Made by a program: the position numbers and the translations under genes | The notes under the pieces: model-generated | Database searches by the model: none | The model's input: only the letters and a program-made list of their open reading frames with translations | What the model was told of the DNA's origin: nothing | NCBI RefSeq assembly: GCF_002127265.1 | Contig: NZ_NFUU01000003.1 | Location: 699,565 to 732,668 of the forward strand | Source: Hydrogenophaga sp. IBVHS1 | GTDB taxonomy: Bacteria; Pseudomonadota; Gammaproteobacteria; Burkholderiales; Burkholderiaceae_C | Length of the DNA: 33,104 bases | Direction of reading: 5' to 3' | Shown: piece after piece, positions 1 to 8,290 of the stretch | Layout: each line of letters starts with the position of its first letter | How positions within the stretch are numbered: position 1 is the first letter of the stretch

Positions 1-282
1 CGCAAGGTCCACGTGGATTGCCGCGCCACCATCGGCGAAGTGTCCAACCAGGAACACAGCCTGCGCCAGCTGGGCAAGGCCGGTGTCAAACGCCACATGG
101 GCATCCGCCCAACCGTTCGCGGTACCGCGATGAACCCGATCGATCACCCGCACGGTGGTGGTGAAGGCAAGACCGGCGAAGGCCGCGCTCCGGTGGATCC
201 GTGGGGCAACCTGACCAAGGGCTACCGCACCCGCAACAACCGCCGCACGCAGTCGATGATCGTCTCGCGTCGCAAGAAGTAA
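1..282 (+). CDS. rplB: 50S ribosomal protein L2, C-terminal part (5' end outside window)
   Basis: The reading frame is open from base 1 and stops with TAA at 280-282, giving the last 93 residues of L2. L2 is a primary 23S rRNA-binding protein needed for subunit association and the peptidyl transferase centre. The diagnostic L2 stretch [20 protein letters not shown] is present; its histidine-rich loop lies near the peptidyl transferase centre. The C-terminus is the usual basic tail ending in RRKK. rpsS follows after 12 bases, as in the S10 operon. The start codon and N-terminal two thirds lie upstream of the window. Confidence 0.98.
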   Translation, partial: RKVHVDCRATIGEVSNQEHSLRQLGKAGVKRHMGIRPTVRGTAMNPIDHPHGGGEGKTGEGRAPVDPWGNLTKGYRTRNNRRTQSMIVSRRKK

Positions 283-294
283 AGGGTTGACAAC

Positions 295-570
295 ATGACT
301 CGCTCACTCAAAAAAGGTCCGTTTGTCGACCACCACTTGATGGCCAAGGTTGAAAAAGCCCAAGCCAACAAGGACAAAAAGCCCGTCAAGACCTGGTCGC
401 GCCGCTCGATGATCCTGCCCGATTTCATCGGCCTGACCATCGCCGTGCACAACGGCAAACAGCACGTGCCCGTGTACATCACCGATCAGATGGTGGGACA
501 CAAGCTCGGCGAGTTCTCGCTGACGCGCACGTTCAAAGGCCACCCGGCCGACAAAAAAGCGAAGAAGTAA
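295..570 (+). CDS. rpsS: 30S ribosomal protein S19
   Basis: This 91-residue protein has the normal S19 length and starts [12 protein letters not shown], the typical S19 N-terminus. The internal stretch around [13 protein letters not shown] and the C-terminal [14 protein letters not shown] are family signatures. S19 binds the head of the 30S subunit with S13 and contacts the A-site tRNA region. The gene lies 12 bases after rplB and 9 bases before rplV, so it is co-transcribed in the S10 operon. The ATG at 295 follows a weak purine-rich AAAGGG stretch. Confidence 0.98.
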   Translation: MTRSLKKGPFVDHHLMAKVEKAQANKDKKPVKTWSRRSMILPDFIGLTIAVHNGKQHVPVYITDQMVGHKLGEFSLTRTFKGHPADKKAKK

Positions 571-579
571 GGACTAACC

Positions 580-909
580 ATGGAAACCCGTTCAATCGTT
601 CGAGGCGTTCGCCTCTCGGTCGACAAAGGCCGACTGGTTGCCGACCTGATTCGTGGCAAGAAAGTCGATCAAGCCCTCAACATCCTGGCTTTCACGCAGA
701 AGAAAGCGGCTGGCATCGTCAAGAAGGCGCTTGAGTCCGCCATTGCGAACGCCGAGCACAACGACGGCGCCGACATCGACGAGCTGAAGGTCACGACCAT
801 CTACGTCGAACAAGGCACCACGCTCAAGCGCTTCTCGGCCCGCGCCAAAGGCCGCGGCAACCGCATCAGCAAACCCACGTGTCACATCTACGTGACGGTT
901 GGCAACTGA
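580..909 (+). CDS. rplV: 50S ribosomal protein L22
   Basis: The product has 109 residues, within one residue of the usual bacterial length. It carries the L22 core [16 protein letters not shown] and the C-terminal hairpin region [20 protein letters not shown], which lines the peptide exit tunnel in known ribosomes and is where macrolide-resistance changes arise in other bacteria. The hairpin tip here looks intact. An AAGGA motif lies just upstream of the ATG at 580. Neighbours and spacing fit the S10 operon. Confidence 0.98.
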   Translation: METRSIVRGVRLSVDKGRLVADLIRGKKVDQALNILAFTQKKAAGIVKKALESAIANAEHNDGADIDELKVTTIYVEQGTTLKRFSARAKGRGNRISKPTCHIYVTVGN

Positions 910-924
910 AGAGGTCACAGGAAT

Positions 925-1803
925 ATGGGACAAAAAATCAACCCGACCGGGTTCCGCCTCGCAATCTCCCGCAACTGGGCCAGCCGCTGGTATGCCAGCA
1001 ACCGTGACTTCGCCGGCATGCTGGCTGAAGACATCAAGGTGCGTGAGTACCTCAAGGGCAAGCTGAAGAACGCCGCCGTTTCGCGCGTCGTGATCGAGCG
1101 CCCCGCCAAGAATGCGCGCATCACCATTTACTCGGCACGTCCGGGCGTGGTGATCGGCAAAAAAGGCGAGGACATCGAGAAGCTGAAGAAAGAACTGGCC
1201 GCCAAGCTCGGCGTGCCGGTCGCCGTCAACATCGAAGAAGTGCGCAAGCCCGAAATCGATGCCAAGTTGATCGCCGACAGCATCACGCAGCAGCTCGAGA
1301 AGCGCATCATGTTCCGCCGCGCCATGAAACGCGCCATGCAGAACGCGATGCGCCTGGGCGCCCAGGGCATCAAGATCATGTCGTCTGGTCGTCTGAACGG
1401 CATTGAAATCGCCCGTTGCGAGTGGTACCGCGAAGGTCGCGTGCCTCTTCACACCCTGCGTGCAGACATCGACTACGGCACGTCCGAAGCCAAGACCACC
1501 TACGGCATCATTGGTGTCAAGGTCTGGGTCTACAAGGGCGACACCCTGGGTCGCAACGATGCACCCGTGGTGGCCGAGCCGCGTGCTGAAGAAGAGCGCC
1601 GCCCGCGTGGTCCGCGCCGTGAGCGTCCGGCAGGTCCGCCTGCCCGCGCTGCGGTTCGCCGCCCAGGCGCCAATGCCGCACCGGCCGATGGCAGCGACAA
1701 GCCTGCTGAAGCTACCCCCGGCCTTGAGCCAAAACCCGCCGTTAAGCGCGTTCGCAAAGACGCCGCGCCCGCATCTGCAGCTGCGGACGGCAAAGGAGAA
1801 TAA
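925..1803 (+). CDS. rpsC: 30S ribosomal protein S3 with a long C-terminal tail
   Basis: S3 sits at the mRNA entry channel of the 30S subunit and contributes to its helicase activity. The N-terminus [12 protein letters not shown] is canonical, and a type II KH domain is marked by the GVVIGKKG loop at about residues 74-81. The conserved core ends near residue 215. The product is 292 residues, about 60 longer than the E. coli protein. The extra tail is low-complexity and rich in Pro, Arg, Ala and Glu, probably disordered. Extended S3 tails are, to my knowledge, common in Burkholderiales. rplP starts two bases after the stop, which suggests translational coupling. Confidence 0.97.
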   Translation: MGQKINPTGFRLAISRNWASRWYASNRDFAGMLAEDIKVREYLKGKLKNAAVSRVVIERPAKNARITIYSARPGVVIGKKGEDIEKLKKELAAKLGVPVAVNIEEVRKPEIDAKLIADSITQQLEKRIMFRRAMKRAMQNAMRLGAQGIKIMSSGRLNGIEIARCEWYREGRVPLHTLRADIDYGTSEAKTTYGIIGVKVWVYKGDTLGRNDAPVVAEPRAEEERRPRGPRRERPAGPPARAAVRRPGANAAPADGSDKPAEATPGLEPKPAVKRVRKDAAPASAAADGKGE

Positions 1804-1805
1804 AC

Positions 1806-2222
1806 ATGTTGCAACCTGCTCGCCGCAAGTTCCGAAAAGAACAAAAAGGCCGCAATACGGGCGTCGCCACCAGCGGTGCCACCGTCGCATTCGGCGACTT
1901 CGGCCTGAAGTCGACCGACCGTGGTCGCCTTACGGCTCGTCAGATCGAGGCCGCACGCCGTGCGATCTCCCGCCACGTCAAGCGTGGTGGCCGCATCTGG
2001 ATCCGCGTGTTCCCGGACAAGCCGATCTCCCAGAAGCCTGCTGAAGTCCGCATGGGCAACGGCAAGGGTTCCGTGGAGTACTACGTGGCCGAAATCCAGC
2101 CTGGCAAGGTGCTCTACGAGATCGTGGGTGTGCCCGAACAGCTGGCTCGTGAAGCTTTCCAGCTTGCCGCCGCCAAACTTCCCCTGCGCACCACATTCGT
2201 GACGCGCATGCTGGGTCAGTGA
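1806..2222 (+). CDS. rplP: 50S ribosomal protein L16
   Basis: The protein has 138 residues and starts [17 protein letters not shown], the L16 signature. The central [16 protein letters not shown] and [13 protein letters not shown] stretches are also conserved. L16 binds 23S rRNA near the A-site and supports aminoacyl-tRNA accommodation. In E. coli an arginine here is hydroxylated by the oxygenase YcfD/RoxA; the equivalent basic loop is present, but modification cannot be judged from sequence. The gene follows rpsC with a two-base gap and precedes rpmC by 16 bases. Confidence 0.98.
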   Translation: MLQPARRKFRKEQKGRNTGVATSGATVAFGDFGLKSTDRGRLTARQIEAARRAISRHVKRGGRIWIRVFPDKPISQKPAEVRMGNGKGSVEYYVAEIQPGKVLYEIVGVPEQLAREAFQLAAAKLPLRTTFVTRMLGQ

Positions 2223-2238
2223 TTCAGGAGAACACAAG

Positions 2239-2439
2239 ATGAAAACTGCTGAACTGCGCCAGAAGGATGTGGCCGGCTTGGAAGCCGAAGTGAAGTCGCT
2301 GCAAAAGGCCCACTTTGGTCTGCGCATGCAAAAAGCCACGCAACAACTCAACAACAACGCCACGCTGGGTGATACCCGCCGTTCGATCGCTCGCGCCAAG
2401 ACCATCCTGGCCGAAAAGCAGCGGGCTTCGGCCAAATAA
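2239..2439 (+). CDS. rpmC: 50S ribosomal protein L29
   Basis: This 66-residue, highly charged, helical protein starts [17 protein letters not shown] and ends in the typical [12 protein letters not shown] helix of L29. L29 lies near the peptide exit tunnel beside L23, where it contributes to docking of trigger factor and SRP. A good Shine-Dalgarno sequence (CAGGAG) lies upstream of the ATG. Its place between rplP and rpsQ is the canonical S10 operon order. Confidence 0.97.
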   Translation: MKTAELRQKDVAGLEAEVKSLQKAHFGLRMQKATQQLNNNATLGDTRRSIARAKTILAEKQRASAK

Positions 2440-2448
2440 GGAGTGACC

Positions 2449-2718
2449 ATGACGGAAGCTAAAACATCCCTCAAGCGCACCTTGGTTGGCAAGGTGGTCA
2501 GCGACAAGCGCACCAAGACCGTGACGGTCCTGGTCGAGCGCCGTGTGAAGCACGAGCTCTACGACAAGATCGTGGCGAAATCCAGCAAGTACCACGCCCA
2601 TGACGAAAAGGGCGAGTTCAAGACCGGCGACGTGATCGAGATCACCGAAAGCCGTCCGCTGTCCAAGACCAAAAACTGGGTCGCTACTCGCCTGGTGCAA
2701 AAAGCCGCACTGGTGTAA
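2449..2718 (+). CDS. rpsQ: 30S ribosomal protein S17
   Basis: S17 is an OB-fold primary binder of 16S rRNA. The 89-residue product contains the family stretch [20 protein letters not shown] and the signature [19 protein letters not shown] chose the ATG at 2449 because AAGGAG (2438-2443) lies about six bases upstream. An in-frame GTG at 2443 would start inside that ribosome-binding site and is unlikely. This is the last gene of the S10 operon and is followed by a strong terminator. The spc operon start (rplN) does not follow. Confidence 0.97.
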   Translation: MTEAKTSLKRTLVGKVVSDKRTKTVTVLVERRVKHELYDKIVAKSSKYHAHDEKGEFKTGDVIEITESRPLSKTKNWVATRLVQKAALV

Positions 2719-2748
2719 GCCCCAAGCCGCTGGTCTCAGCGCACAACG

Positions 2749-2785
2749 AAAAAGCGACCGACAATTCGGTCGCTTTTTCTTTTTC
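2749..2785 (+). terminator. Rho-independent terminator after the S10 operon
   Basis: A perfect 12-bp stem AAAAAGCGACCG (2749-2760) and CGGTCGCTTTTT (2767-2778) encloses a six-base loop, ACAATT. A second T-run (TTTT, 2781-2784) follows. It lies about 30 bases after rpsQ and should end the ribosomal transcript. Confidence 0.92.
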
Positions 2786-2848
2786 CGGACCGGGTTGGTC
2801 TGGTTCTTTCAGCCACGGCCTTCGGGCCATCACGACGAGGAGCACAGC

Positions 2849-3361
2849 ATGATCAAGGTGGGCGACAAGATTCCGGCGGCAACGCTGATGGAGTACAGCG
2901 AAGTCGAGGGCAATGGTTGCAGCATCGGCCCCAATCCGGTGGATGTTGCGAAGACCTCCGCTGGCAAGACGATCGCCGTGTTTGCCCTGCCGGGCGCCTT
3001 CACGCCCACTTGCTCGGCCAAGCATGTGCCGGGCTTCGTGCAGCACGCCGCAGACTTCAAGGCTGCGGGCGTGGACGAGATCTGGTGCTTGAGCGTGAAC
3101 GATGCGTTTGTGATGGGTGCCTGGGCACGCGACCAGAAGACCGGTGACAAGGTGCGCATGCTGGCGGACGGCAGCGCCGATTTCGCCAAAGCCACGGGTC
3201 TGACGCTGGATCTGACGGGCCGGGGCATGGGCCTGCGCAGCAACCGCTATTCGATGTTGATCAAGGACGGGGTGGTCAAGACCCTCAATGTCGAGGCGCC
3301 CGGCAAGTTCGAGGTGAGCGACGCGGACACTCTGCTGGCCCAGGCGAAGGCTGGCGTCTGA
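2849..3361 (+). CDS. Peroxiredoxin, Prx5 type (AhpC/TSA-redoxin family)
   Basis: This thiol peroxidase reduces hydrogen peroxide or organic hydroperoxides in the cytoplasm. The active-site motif PGAFTPTCS places the peroxidatic cysteine at about residue 55, and the downstream GLRSNRYSML arginine region is typical of Prx5 proteins. Other cysteines occur near residues 24 and 80, so the resolving mechanism (1-Cys or atypical 2-Cys) is open. I chose the ATG at 2849 (170 residues, with GAGGAG upstream) over an in-frame start at 2795 that overlaps no conserved sequence. The gene is alone after the S10 terminator. Its stop directly abuts the stop of the convergent acetyltransferase gene. Confidence 0.93.
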   Translation: MIKVGDKIPAATLMEYSEVEGNGCSIGPNPVDVAKTSAGKTIAVFALPGAFTPTCSAKHVPGFVQHAADFKAAGVDEIWCLSVNDAFVMGAWARDQKTGDKVRMLADGSADFAKATGLTLDLTGRGMGLRSNRYSMLIKDGVVKTLNVEAPGKFEVSDADTLLAQAKAGV

Positions 3362-3859
3362 TCAGAGATCGACCTTGAGGTAGTGCGCCCCGGCGATGGG
3401 GTTGTGGTAGTAGGGTGCCACCTCGACAAAGCCTGCCTCCTGGTACAGGGCGCGGGCTGTTTCCATGTCGCTCAAGGTGTCGAGCAGCATGGTGGTGTAA
3501 CCGGCGAGCTGGCCTTCGGAGAGCACACGCTCCACCAGCAGCCGTCCCAGCCCGAAGCCACGGAATGCCGGGCGCACGAACAGGCGCTTCATCTCGCAGG
3601 CATTGAGGTGGTCTGAGTTGTGCAGTGGACGCATGGCGCAACAGCCCGCAGGCTCTCCGTCCACCAGTGCCAGCAGCAAGGCACCCGAAGGTGCAGCGTA
3701 GTCACCGGGCAGGCCAATTAACTCGGCGTCGAAACCCTGGAAGCACAGATCGATGCCGAGACCAGCCTGGTACTCCAGGAACAGACCCCTGACCGTCTGC
3801 AGGTCCTCGGGAAACTGGGCGGGTCTGAGGGATACGGCGGCGGCTCCAGGGTCGTTCAT
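3362..3859 (-). CDS. GNAT-family N-acetyltransferase
   Basis: The roughly 165-residue protein carries the acetyl-CoA-binding signature of GNAT enzymes, RPAFRGFGLGRLLVE (the R/Q-x-x-G-x-G/A loop). Before it is the strand MKRLFV, and after it the C-terminal ARALYQEAGFVEV motif that closes the fold. It transfers an acetyl group from acetyl-CoA to an unknown amine. The start at 3859 (MNDPG) is preferred because residues before it are low in conservation; an upstream start at 3961 is possible. No strong ribosome-binding site is visible. The gene is convergent with the peroxiredoxin gene, with no spacer. Confidence 0.85.
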   Translation of the reverse strand: MNDPGAAAVSLRPAQFPEDLQTVRGLFLEYQAGLGIDLCFQGFDAELIGLPGDYAAPSGALLLALVDGEPAGCCAMRPLHNSDHLNACEMKRLFVRPAFRGFGLGRLLVERVLSEGQLAGYTTMLLDTLSDMETARALYQEAGFVEVAPYYHNPIAGAHYLKVDL

Positions 3860-3930
3860 GGCGGCGGGATCGACGGACAGCGTCCGGGCGGTGGGGTGGC
3901 AGTCACTATACGACAGCACGCCGCCAGACT

Positions 3931-4599
3931 TCAGAAGGCGTTCCCGAGCTTGACCAGCCACGCGACCAACGCACCAGACAAAATCAAAACCGCCAACGCC
4001 ACCAGCCGCGTGCCGGCCGAATCGCGTGCCGGGCGCACCGGCGTAGCAAGTTGCTTGTCGCCCACCACCATCGGCCGCACCAGACTTTGCTTTTTCACCA
4101 CCTTGTAGAAGAGGATGGTCAGCACGTGCAGCACCACCAGCGCCATCACAATGAATTTGCCGACCTCCGTGTGGTACCCCGAGGCCAGCGAGACGGTATC
4201 TCCCGAGACAAAGCGAGCCAACGGGCCGGACACGGCAATTTCATCGTCGCTGATCAGCCCCGTGCCGACCTGGGCGGCAAGGATCAGGAGCAATGCCAGC
4301 ACCGACAGCGCGCCCAGCGGTGTGTGGCCTGCCTCGTGCTCCGGCCGAGCCCGCCCGCGCAGGTAGGCCACCAGCGAAGTGGGTGAGTACAAAAAGCTCC
4401 CGAACCGCGACCAGTGTCCACCGACAAACCCCCAGACCAGCCGAAACAGCAGCAGCGTCAGCACTGCGTAGCCCAGCCGCAGGTGCCAGTTCATCCAGTT
4501 GCCTCCCACGCTGCCGGTCACCACAAGTCCGATCACGCAGATCGCCAGCAGCCAGTGAAAGACTCGGGTGGGCAGGTCCCAGATACGGATGGTGTGCAT
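3931..4599 (-). CDS. Cytochrome b561-family membrane protein
   Basis: This 222-residue inner-membrane protein resembles diheme b-type cytochromes of the cytochrome b561/Ni-Fe hydrogenase b-subunit family. It starts MHTIRIWDLPTRVFHWLL, the family entry motif. Probable haem-ligand histidines lie in transmembrane helices at about residues 15, 39, 143 and 158. There are four main hydrophobic helices and a fifth near the C-terminus. Such proteins pass electrons between the quinone pool and periplasmic c-type cytochromes. The divergent neighbour is a cytochrome c', so a functional pair is plausible. An alternative start at 4620 would add seven residues. Confidence 0.88.
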   Translation of the reverse strand: MHTIRIWDLPTRVFHWLLAICVIGLVVTGSVGGNWMNWHLRLGYAVLTLLLFRLVWGFVGGHWSRFGSFLYSPTSLVAYLRGRARPEHEAGHTPLGALSVLALLLILAAQVGTGLISDDEIAVSGPLARFVSGDTVSLASGYHTEVGKFIVMALVVLHVLTILFYKVVKKQSLVRPMVVGDKQLATPVRPARDSAGTRLVALAVLILSGALVAWLVKLGNAF

Positions 4600-4743
4600 G
4601 GCGGTTCGGGGCGGTTGCATGAGACAGGATGGAGACGATACACGCATGGACAGCTCCCAAGGAACTTCGGGATCGCCGATACACTCAGGCGCGGGTGGCC
4701 TCAGAGCCACCGTGTCTCCCCCACAACCCGTTCAGGAGTCCTC

Positions 4744-5196
4744 ATGAGAATCGTCGCCCCACTGGCTCTTTGCCTTGCCTTCGCCTCGTTCACAGCGCCC
4801 GCAATGGCACAGTTTCAGAAGCCCGAAGACGCGGTGAAGTACCGCAAGGCAGTGATGACCATCATGGGCAATCACGCCGGCCGCCTTGGCGCCATGGCCA
4901 ATGGTCGCGTGGCGTTCGACGCAAAGGCGGCGGCGGACAGCGCTGCGCTGCTGGAGAGTCTGAGCAAGTTGCCGTGGGAAGCGTTCGTGGCGGGCACAGA
5001 CAAGGGAGAAACCCGTGCCAAGCCGGAAATCTGGACCGAGCAGGCCAAGTTCAAGGAAGGTGCGGACAAGCTGCAGGTTGAAACTGCGAAGCTCTCGGCC
5101 GCCGCCAAGACGGGCAATCTTGACAGCGTGAAGACGGCTTTTGGTTCGGTCGGCCAGACCTGCAAGGCCTGCCACGACGCCTACCAGAAGAACTGA
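4744..5196 (+). CDS. Periplasmic cytochrome c' (class II c-type)
   Basis: The 150-residue precursor has a signal peptide ending APAMA at residue 22. The mature four-helix protein carries its single haem-binding motif CKACH at residues 140-144, close to the C-terminus, the hallmark of class II cytochromes c. Cytochromes c' bind NO or CO at a five-coordinate haem and are linked to NO tolerance or electron transfer. The ATG at 4744 has CAGGAGTCCTC upstream and gives a proper signal peptide; upstream in-frame starts do not. The gene is divergent from the cytochrome b561 gene across about 144 bases, which must hold both promoters. Confidence 0.93.
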   Translation: MRIVAPLALCLAFASFTAPAMAQFQKPEDAVKYRKAVMTIMGNHAGRLGAMANGRVAFDAKAAADSAALLESLSKLPWEAFVAGTDKGETRAKPEIWTEQAKFKEGADKLQVETAKLSAAAKTGNLDSVKTAFGSVGQTCKACHDAYQKN

Positions 5197-5206
5197 AGAC
5201 GATCGA

Positions 5207-5731
5207 TCAGGCCTGGGCCAGTAGCTTTTCGATCAAGCCGTGCAGGGCCGGAAAATCCGGCTCGCCCACATAGCGTTTGACGATCTGCCCCTGCTTGTCG
5301 ACCAGGTAGGTGGTGGGGGTGAGTTTCACTTCCCCCCACTGCCTTGCAATTTCGCCGGTGTTGTCCAGCGCCACCTTGAAGGGCAACTGTCTGCTCTGCG
5401 CGAAATTGAGTACCCAGGCCGGCGGGTCATACTCCATCGCCACGGCCACGGTGTCAAACCCCTGACTCTGGTACTTGTGCCAGGTGGCGACGATCTGCGG
5501 CATCTCTTTGACGCAGGTCACGCAGGTGGTGGCCCAGAAATTCACCAGGGTGACCTTGCCCTTCAGATCGGCCGTGGTCGCCTTGGAGCCATCCAGCAGC
5601 ACAAAGCTGGATTCGGGTGCCGCGTCGCGGCCGCTGCAGCCAGAGAGGCCGAGCGCGGCAACCGCGCCCAGCGCCGCTGTGGCCAGGAGGGTGTGCCTGC
5701 GGTGAAGGCCACCAGGGCTCAGATCGGTCAT
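5207..5731 (-). CDS. TlpA/ResA-like thiol-disulfide oxidoreductase lipoprotein
   Basis: This 174-residue thioredoxin-fold protein is exported and probably lipid-anchored. Residues 11-32 form a signal sequence with the lipobox LSGC (cysteine 32). The redox motif is CVTC at residues 70-73 in the context NFWATTCVTCVKEMP, and the cis-proline loop TPTTYLVD follows. Family members reduce or isomerise periplasmic disulfides, often during cytochrome c maturation, which fits the adjacent cytochrome c' gene. CVTC differs from the CxPC centre of classical TlpA/ResA, so redox properties may differ. It is convergent with the cytochrome c' gene and divergent from the DUF4197 gene. Confidence 0.9.
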   Translation of the reverse strand: MTDLSPGGLHRRHTLLATAALGAVAALGLSGCSGRDAAPESSFVLLDGSKATTADLKGKVTLVNFWATTCVTCVKEMPQIVATWHKYQSQGFDTVAVAMEYDPPAWVLNFAQSRQLPFKVALDNTGEIARQWGEVKLTPTTYLVDKQGQIVKRYVGEPDFPALHGLIEKLLAQA

Positions 5732-5801
5732 TGTCTTTTCACTTCCCGGGGACTACATTGCCCCACGTCTTTCGTCCATTTGCCATCCAGAAGGATCTGC
5801 C

Positions 5802-6506
5802 ATGCAACGCCGCCAGTTTACCCAGTCCACCTCAGCCCTCATTGGCCTTCTGGTCCTGGCTGTTCATGAACAGGCGAGGGCGCTGTCACTCAGCGATCTC
5901 ACCAACCAGGACGCCAGTCAGGGCATCAAGGTCGCGCTGGAAAAGGGAGCGCTGGCGGCGGTCGCTTTGCTTGGCAAGGCTGATGGATTCCTCGGCAACC
6001 CGAAAGTTCGGATTCCCCTGCCCGGATTTCTCGAAGACGCGTCCAAGCTGCTGAAACTGACCGGCCAGGGCAAGCGGGTGGACGAGCTCGTGACGAGCAT
6101 GAACCGGGCCGCCGAGGCGGCGGTTCCCATGGGCAAAGATCTGCTGGTGGGGGCGGTGAAGTCCATGAGCGTCACCGATGCCAAAAACATCCTGAGCGGC
6201 GGTGAAAACTCCGTCACCCAGTTCTTTGCCGACAAGACGCGCAGCCCGTTGGGCGAAAAATTCCTGCCCATCGTCACCAAAGCCACCGAGAGGGTGGGCC
6301 TGGCCAACCAGTACAACCGGGTGGCTGGAAAGGCCGCAGGTTTCGGGCTCGTGAAAGGTGAAGACGCCAACATCCAGCGCTACGTTACCGGCAAGTCGCT
6401 CGATGGCCTCTACACCATCATTGGTGAGGAAGAACGCAAGATCCGCCAGGACCCCGTGGGCACCGGCAGCGCCATCCTCCAGAAAGTGTTTGGTACATTG
6501 AAGTGA
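5802..6506 (+). CDS. DUF4197 domain-containing exported protein
   Basis: The 234-residue product starts MQRRQFTQSTSALIG, a signal sequence with an N-terminal arginine pair, and cleavage is likely after ARA near residue 27. The rest is helical and contains blocks I associate with DUF4197: GIKVALEKGALAAVALLG, FLEDASKLLKLTGQGKRVDE, and a GKSLDGLYTIIGEEERKIRQ region near the C-terminus. The biochemical function of this family is unknown. AAGGA lies upstream of the ATG. It stands alone, divergent from the TlpA-like gene and convergent with the thioredoxin-fold gene. Confidence 0.87.
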   Translation: MQRRQFTQSTSALIGLLVLAVHEQARALSLSDLTNQDASQGIKVALEKGALAAVALLGKADGFLGNPKVRIPLPGFLEDASKLLKLTGQGKRVDELVTSMNRAAEAAVPMGKDLLVGAVKSMSVTDAKNILSGGENSVTQFFADKTRSPLGEKFLPIVTKATERVGLANQYNRVAGKAAGFGLVKGEDANIQRYVTGKSLDGLYTIIGEEERKIRQDPVGTGSAILQKVFGTLK

Positions 6507-6509
6507 GTG

Positions 6510-6532
6510 CCAGCCCCCGGTGGCGGGGTTGG
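6510..6532. terminator. Possible bidirectional terminator hairpin
   Basis: CCAGCCCCCG (6510-6519) can pair with CGGGGTTGG (6524-6532) around a GTGG loop, with one bulge. It fills the short gap between two convergent genes. The following T-rich stretch is short, so termination strength is uncertain. Confidence 0.35.
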
Positions 6533-6533
6533 T

Positions 6534-6932
6534 TTACTTCAGTTTGCTGCGGGCCTCCCTGAGCCGCGCTTCCAGATACTCACCATAAAAATCAGGCACC
6601 GCCACCCCCACCAGGCGCTCGGCCAGCTCTCGCCCGTCCGGGCCGAAGAACAGGACGGTGGGGGTGAAGCGCGCCTTCCATGCCGTGGCCAGCGCGGCTG
6701 GCGTGGTCAACTGCCCATCGAAGCCCTGCAGGTTGCCGGTGCGGTCGAGCACATCGAGCTGCACCGCGTGCACCAGGCCTTCACGGCGCATCGGCAGCAG
6801 GTACTGCTTGCGCACGATTTCGCAGTAGGGGCAGCCCGCCAGCGTGATCATCACCACCAGCGGCTGGCCGCGTGCGGCTGCGGCGCTGGCAGCCCCGCGC
6901 AGAGAGTTGGGGGTGGGCAACTGGTCCGACAT
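6534..6932 (-). CDS. Small thioredoxin-fold protein (SoxW/thioredoxin-related)
   Basis: The 132-residue protein has a redox centre CPYC at residues 34-37 in the context ITLAGCPYCEIVRK, and a cis-proline motif FTPTVLFF near residue 91. Both are thioredoxin-fold hallmarks. The CPYC dipeptide is shared with glutaredoxins, but overall layout and length match thioredoxin-related SoxW-type proteins. No clear signal peptide is seen, so location is uncertain. I chose the ATG at 6932 (MSDQLPT), because the in-frame ATG at 6962 would overlap the end of the upstream CoA-transferase gene. It lies 16 bases after that gene and is probably co-transcribed. Confidence 0.82.
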   Translation of the reverse strand: MSDQLPTPNSLRGAASAAAARGQPLVVMITLAGCPYCEIVRKQYLLPMRREGLVHAVQLDVLDRTGNLQGFDGQLTTPAALATAWKARFTPTVLFFGPDGRELAERLVGVAVPDFYGEYLEARLREARSKLK

Positions 6933-6948
6933 GGAGCTGCGGCCTGCC

Positions 6949-8214
6949 TCAGATGGCGCCACTGCGCCGAAGCTCGGCCAGCCGCTCGGGCGGGCAGGCC
7001 AGCCAGTCCTTCAGGACCTCGGCCGTGTGCTGGCCCAGCAGCGGCGGGGGCAGGTCGTTTCTCACCGGCGTGACACCAAGCTTGAGCGGGCTCGCGACCA
7101 GATCCACCGCGTTGGCCAGCGGGTGTGCCCAGGTGTGCACCATGCCGCGCGACTGCACGTGTTCATCGGCAAACACTTCGGCCAGGTTGTTGATGGGTCC
7201 GCAAGGTACCTTGGCGGCTTCAAGCGCGCTCAGCCAGTCGGCTTTGCCGCGCGATTTCAGGACCGTCTCCAGCAAAGGAACCAGCACCTCGCGGTGGCGC
7301 ACCCGGTTCTGGTTCTGCGCAAAGCGGGGGTCGGTGGCCAGCTCGGGCTGGCCGGCCACGGCGCAGAATTTGGCGAACTGGCCGTCGTTGCCCACGGCCA
7401 GAATGATGTGCTGTGGTTGCCCCTGTGCATCCGGCGCCACCTCGAACACCTGGTAGGGCACGATGTTGGCGTGTGCGTTGCCCGCACGACCCGGCACCTT
7501 GCCGTCTTCGCGTCCGCGCACCAGGTAGTTGGCGCCCAAGTTGGCGAGCATGGCCACTTGCGTGTCGAGCAGGGCCATGTCGATGTGCTGACCCTCACCC
7601 GTGCGCTCGGCGTGTCGCAGCGCGGCCTGGATGCCGACCGTGGCGTACAGGCCGGTGAACAGATCGGCCACGGCCACGCCCACTTTCTGCGGGCCGCCCC
7701 CCGGCAAAGCGTCGCGTTCGCCGGTCACGCTCATGAGGCCACCCATGGCCTGAATAGCGAAGTCGTAACCTGCGCGGTCTTTGTAGGGGCCGGTCTGGCC
7801 GAAACCGGTGATGGAGCAGTACACCAGCCTCGGGTTGATCTTGCGCAGGCTGTCGAAGTCCAGGCCATAGCGCGCCATATCGCCGACCTTGTAGTTCTCC
7901 ACGAACACGTGGGCTTGTTTCGCCAGCTCGCGGATGAGCGCCTGGCCTTCGGGCTGGGCTATGTCGCAGGTGATGGATCGCTTGTTGCGGTTGGCGCCCA
8001 GGTAGTAGGCGGCCTCGGCCGTGTCGGCGCCGTCGTGACTTCGCAGGAAGGGTGGGCCCCAGCCGCGCGTGTCGTCGCCACCGGGGTGTTGCGCGCTGGC
8101 AGGACGCTCGACCTTCACCACGTCGGCGCCGAGGTCTGCCAGGGTCTGCGTGCACCAGGGCCCGGCGAGCACGCGTGACAAGTCCAGGATACGGATACCA
8201 TCCAGAGCATTCAT
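6949..8214 (-). CDS. CaiB/BaiF (class III) CoA-transferase
   Basis: The 421-residue enzyme moves CoA between carboxylic acids. The N-terminus MNALDGIRILDLSRVLAGPW and the following LADLGADVVKVERP are family signatures, as are NRNKRSITCDI and the RAGYDFAIQAMGGLMSVTG block. The likely catalytic aspartate is in VADLFTG at about residue 184, by analogy with formyl-CoA transferase Asp169. The acyl substrate cannot be named from sequence; succinyl-CoA-dependent transfer to dicarboxylates such as glutarate is one possibility. An upstream in-frame extension to 8520 lacks family similarity, so the ATG at 8214 is preferred. The divergent lipoprotein gene starts 76 bases away. Confidence 0.93.
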   Translation of the reverse strand: MNALDGIRILDLSRVLAGPWCTQTLADLGADVVKVERPASAQHPGGDDTRGWGPPFLRSHDGADTAEAAYYLGANRNKRSITCDIAQPEGQALIRELAKQAHVFVENYKVGDMARYGLDFDSLRKINPRLVYCSITGFGQTGPYKDRAGYDFAIQAMGGLMSVTGERDALPGGGPQKVGVAVADLFTGLYATVGIQAALRHAERTGEGQHIDMALLDTQVAMLANLGANYLVRGREDGKVPGRAGNAHANIVPYQVFEVAPDAQGQPQHIILAVGNDGQFAKFCAVAGQPELATDPRFAQNQNRVRHREVLVPLLETVLKSRGKADWLSALEAAKVPCGPINNLAEVFADEHVQSRGMVHTWAHPLANAVDLVASPLKLGVTPVRNDLPPPLLGQHTAEVLKDWLACPPERLAELRRSGAI

Positions 8215-8290
8215 GTCGCCATTGTGCGCGAGGCCGTCCGTGCCTCGCATCGAGCCGCATCTTGACGGCCGTGGCCCAGCTGGAATTCCC

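Noticed and set aside
592..1890. A 432-codon frame antisense to rplV-rpsC
   Set aside because: It covers several real ribosomal genes on the opposite strand and has no family similarity or ribosome-binding site.
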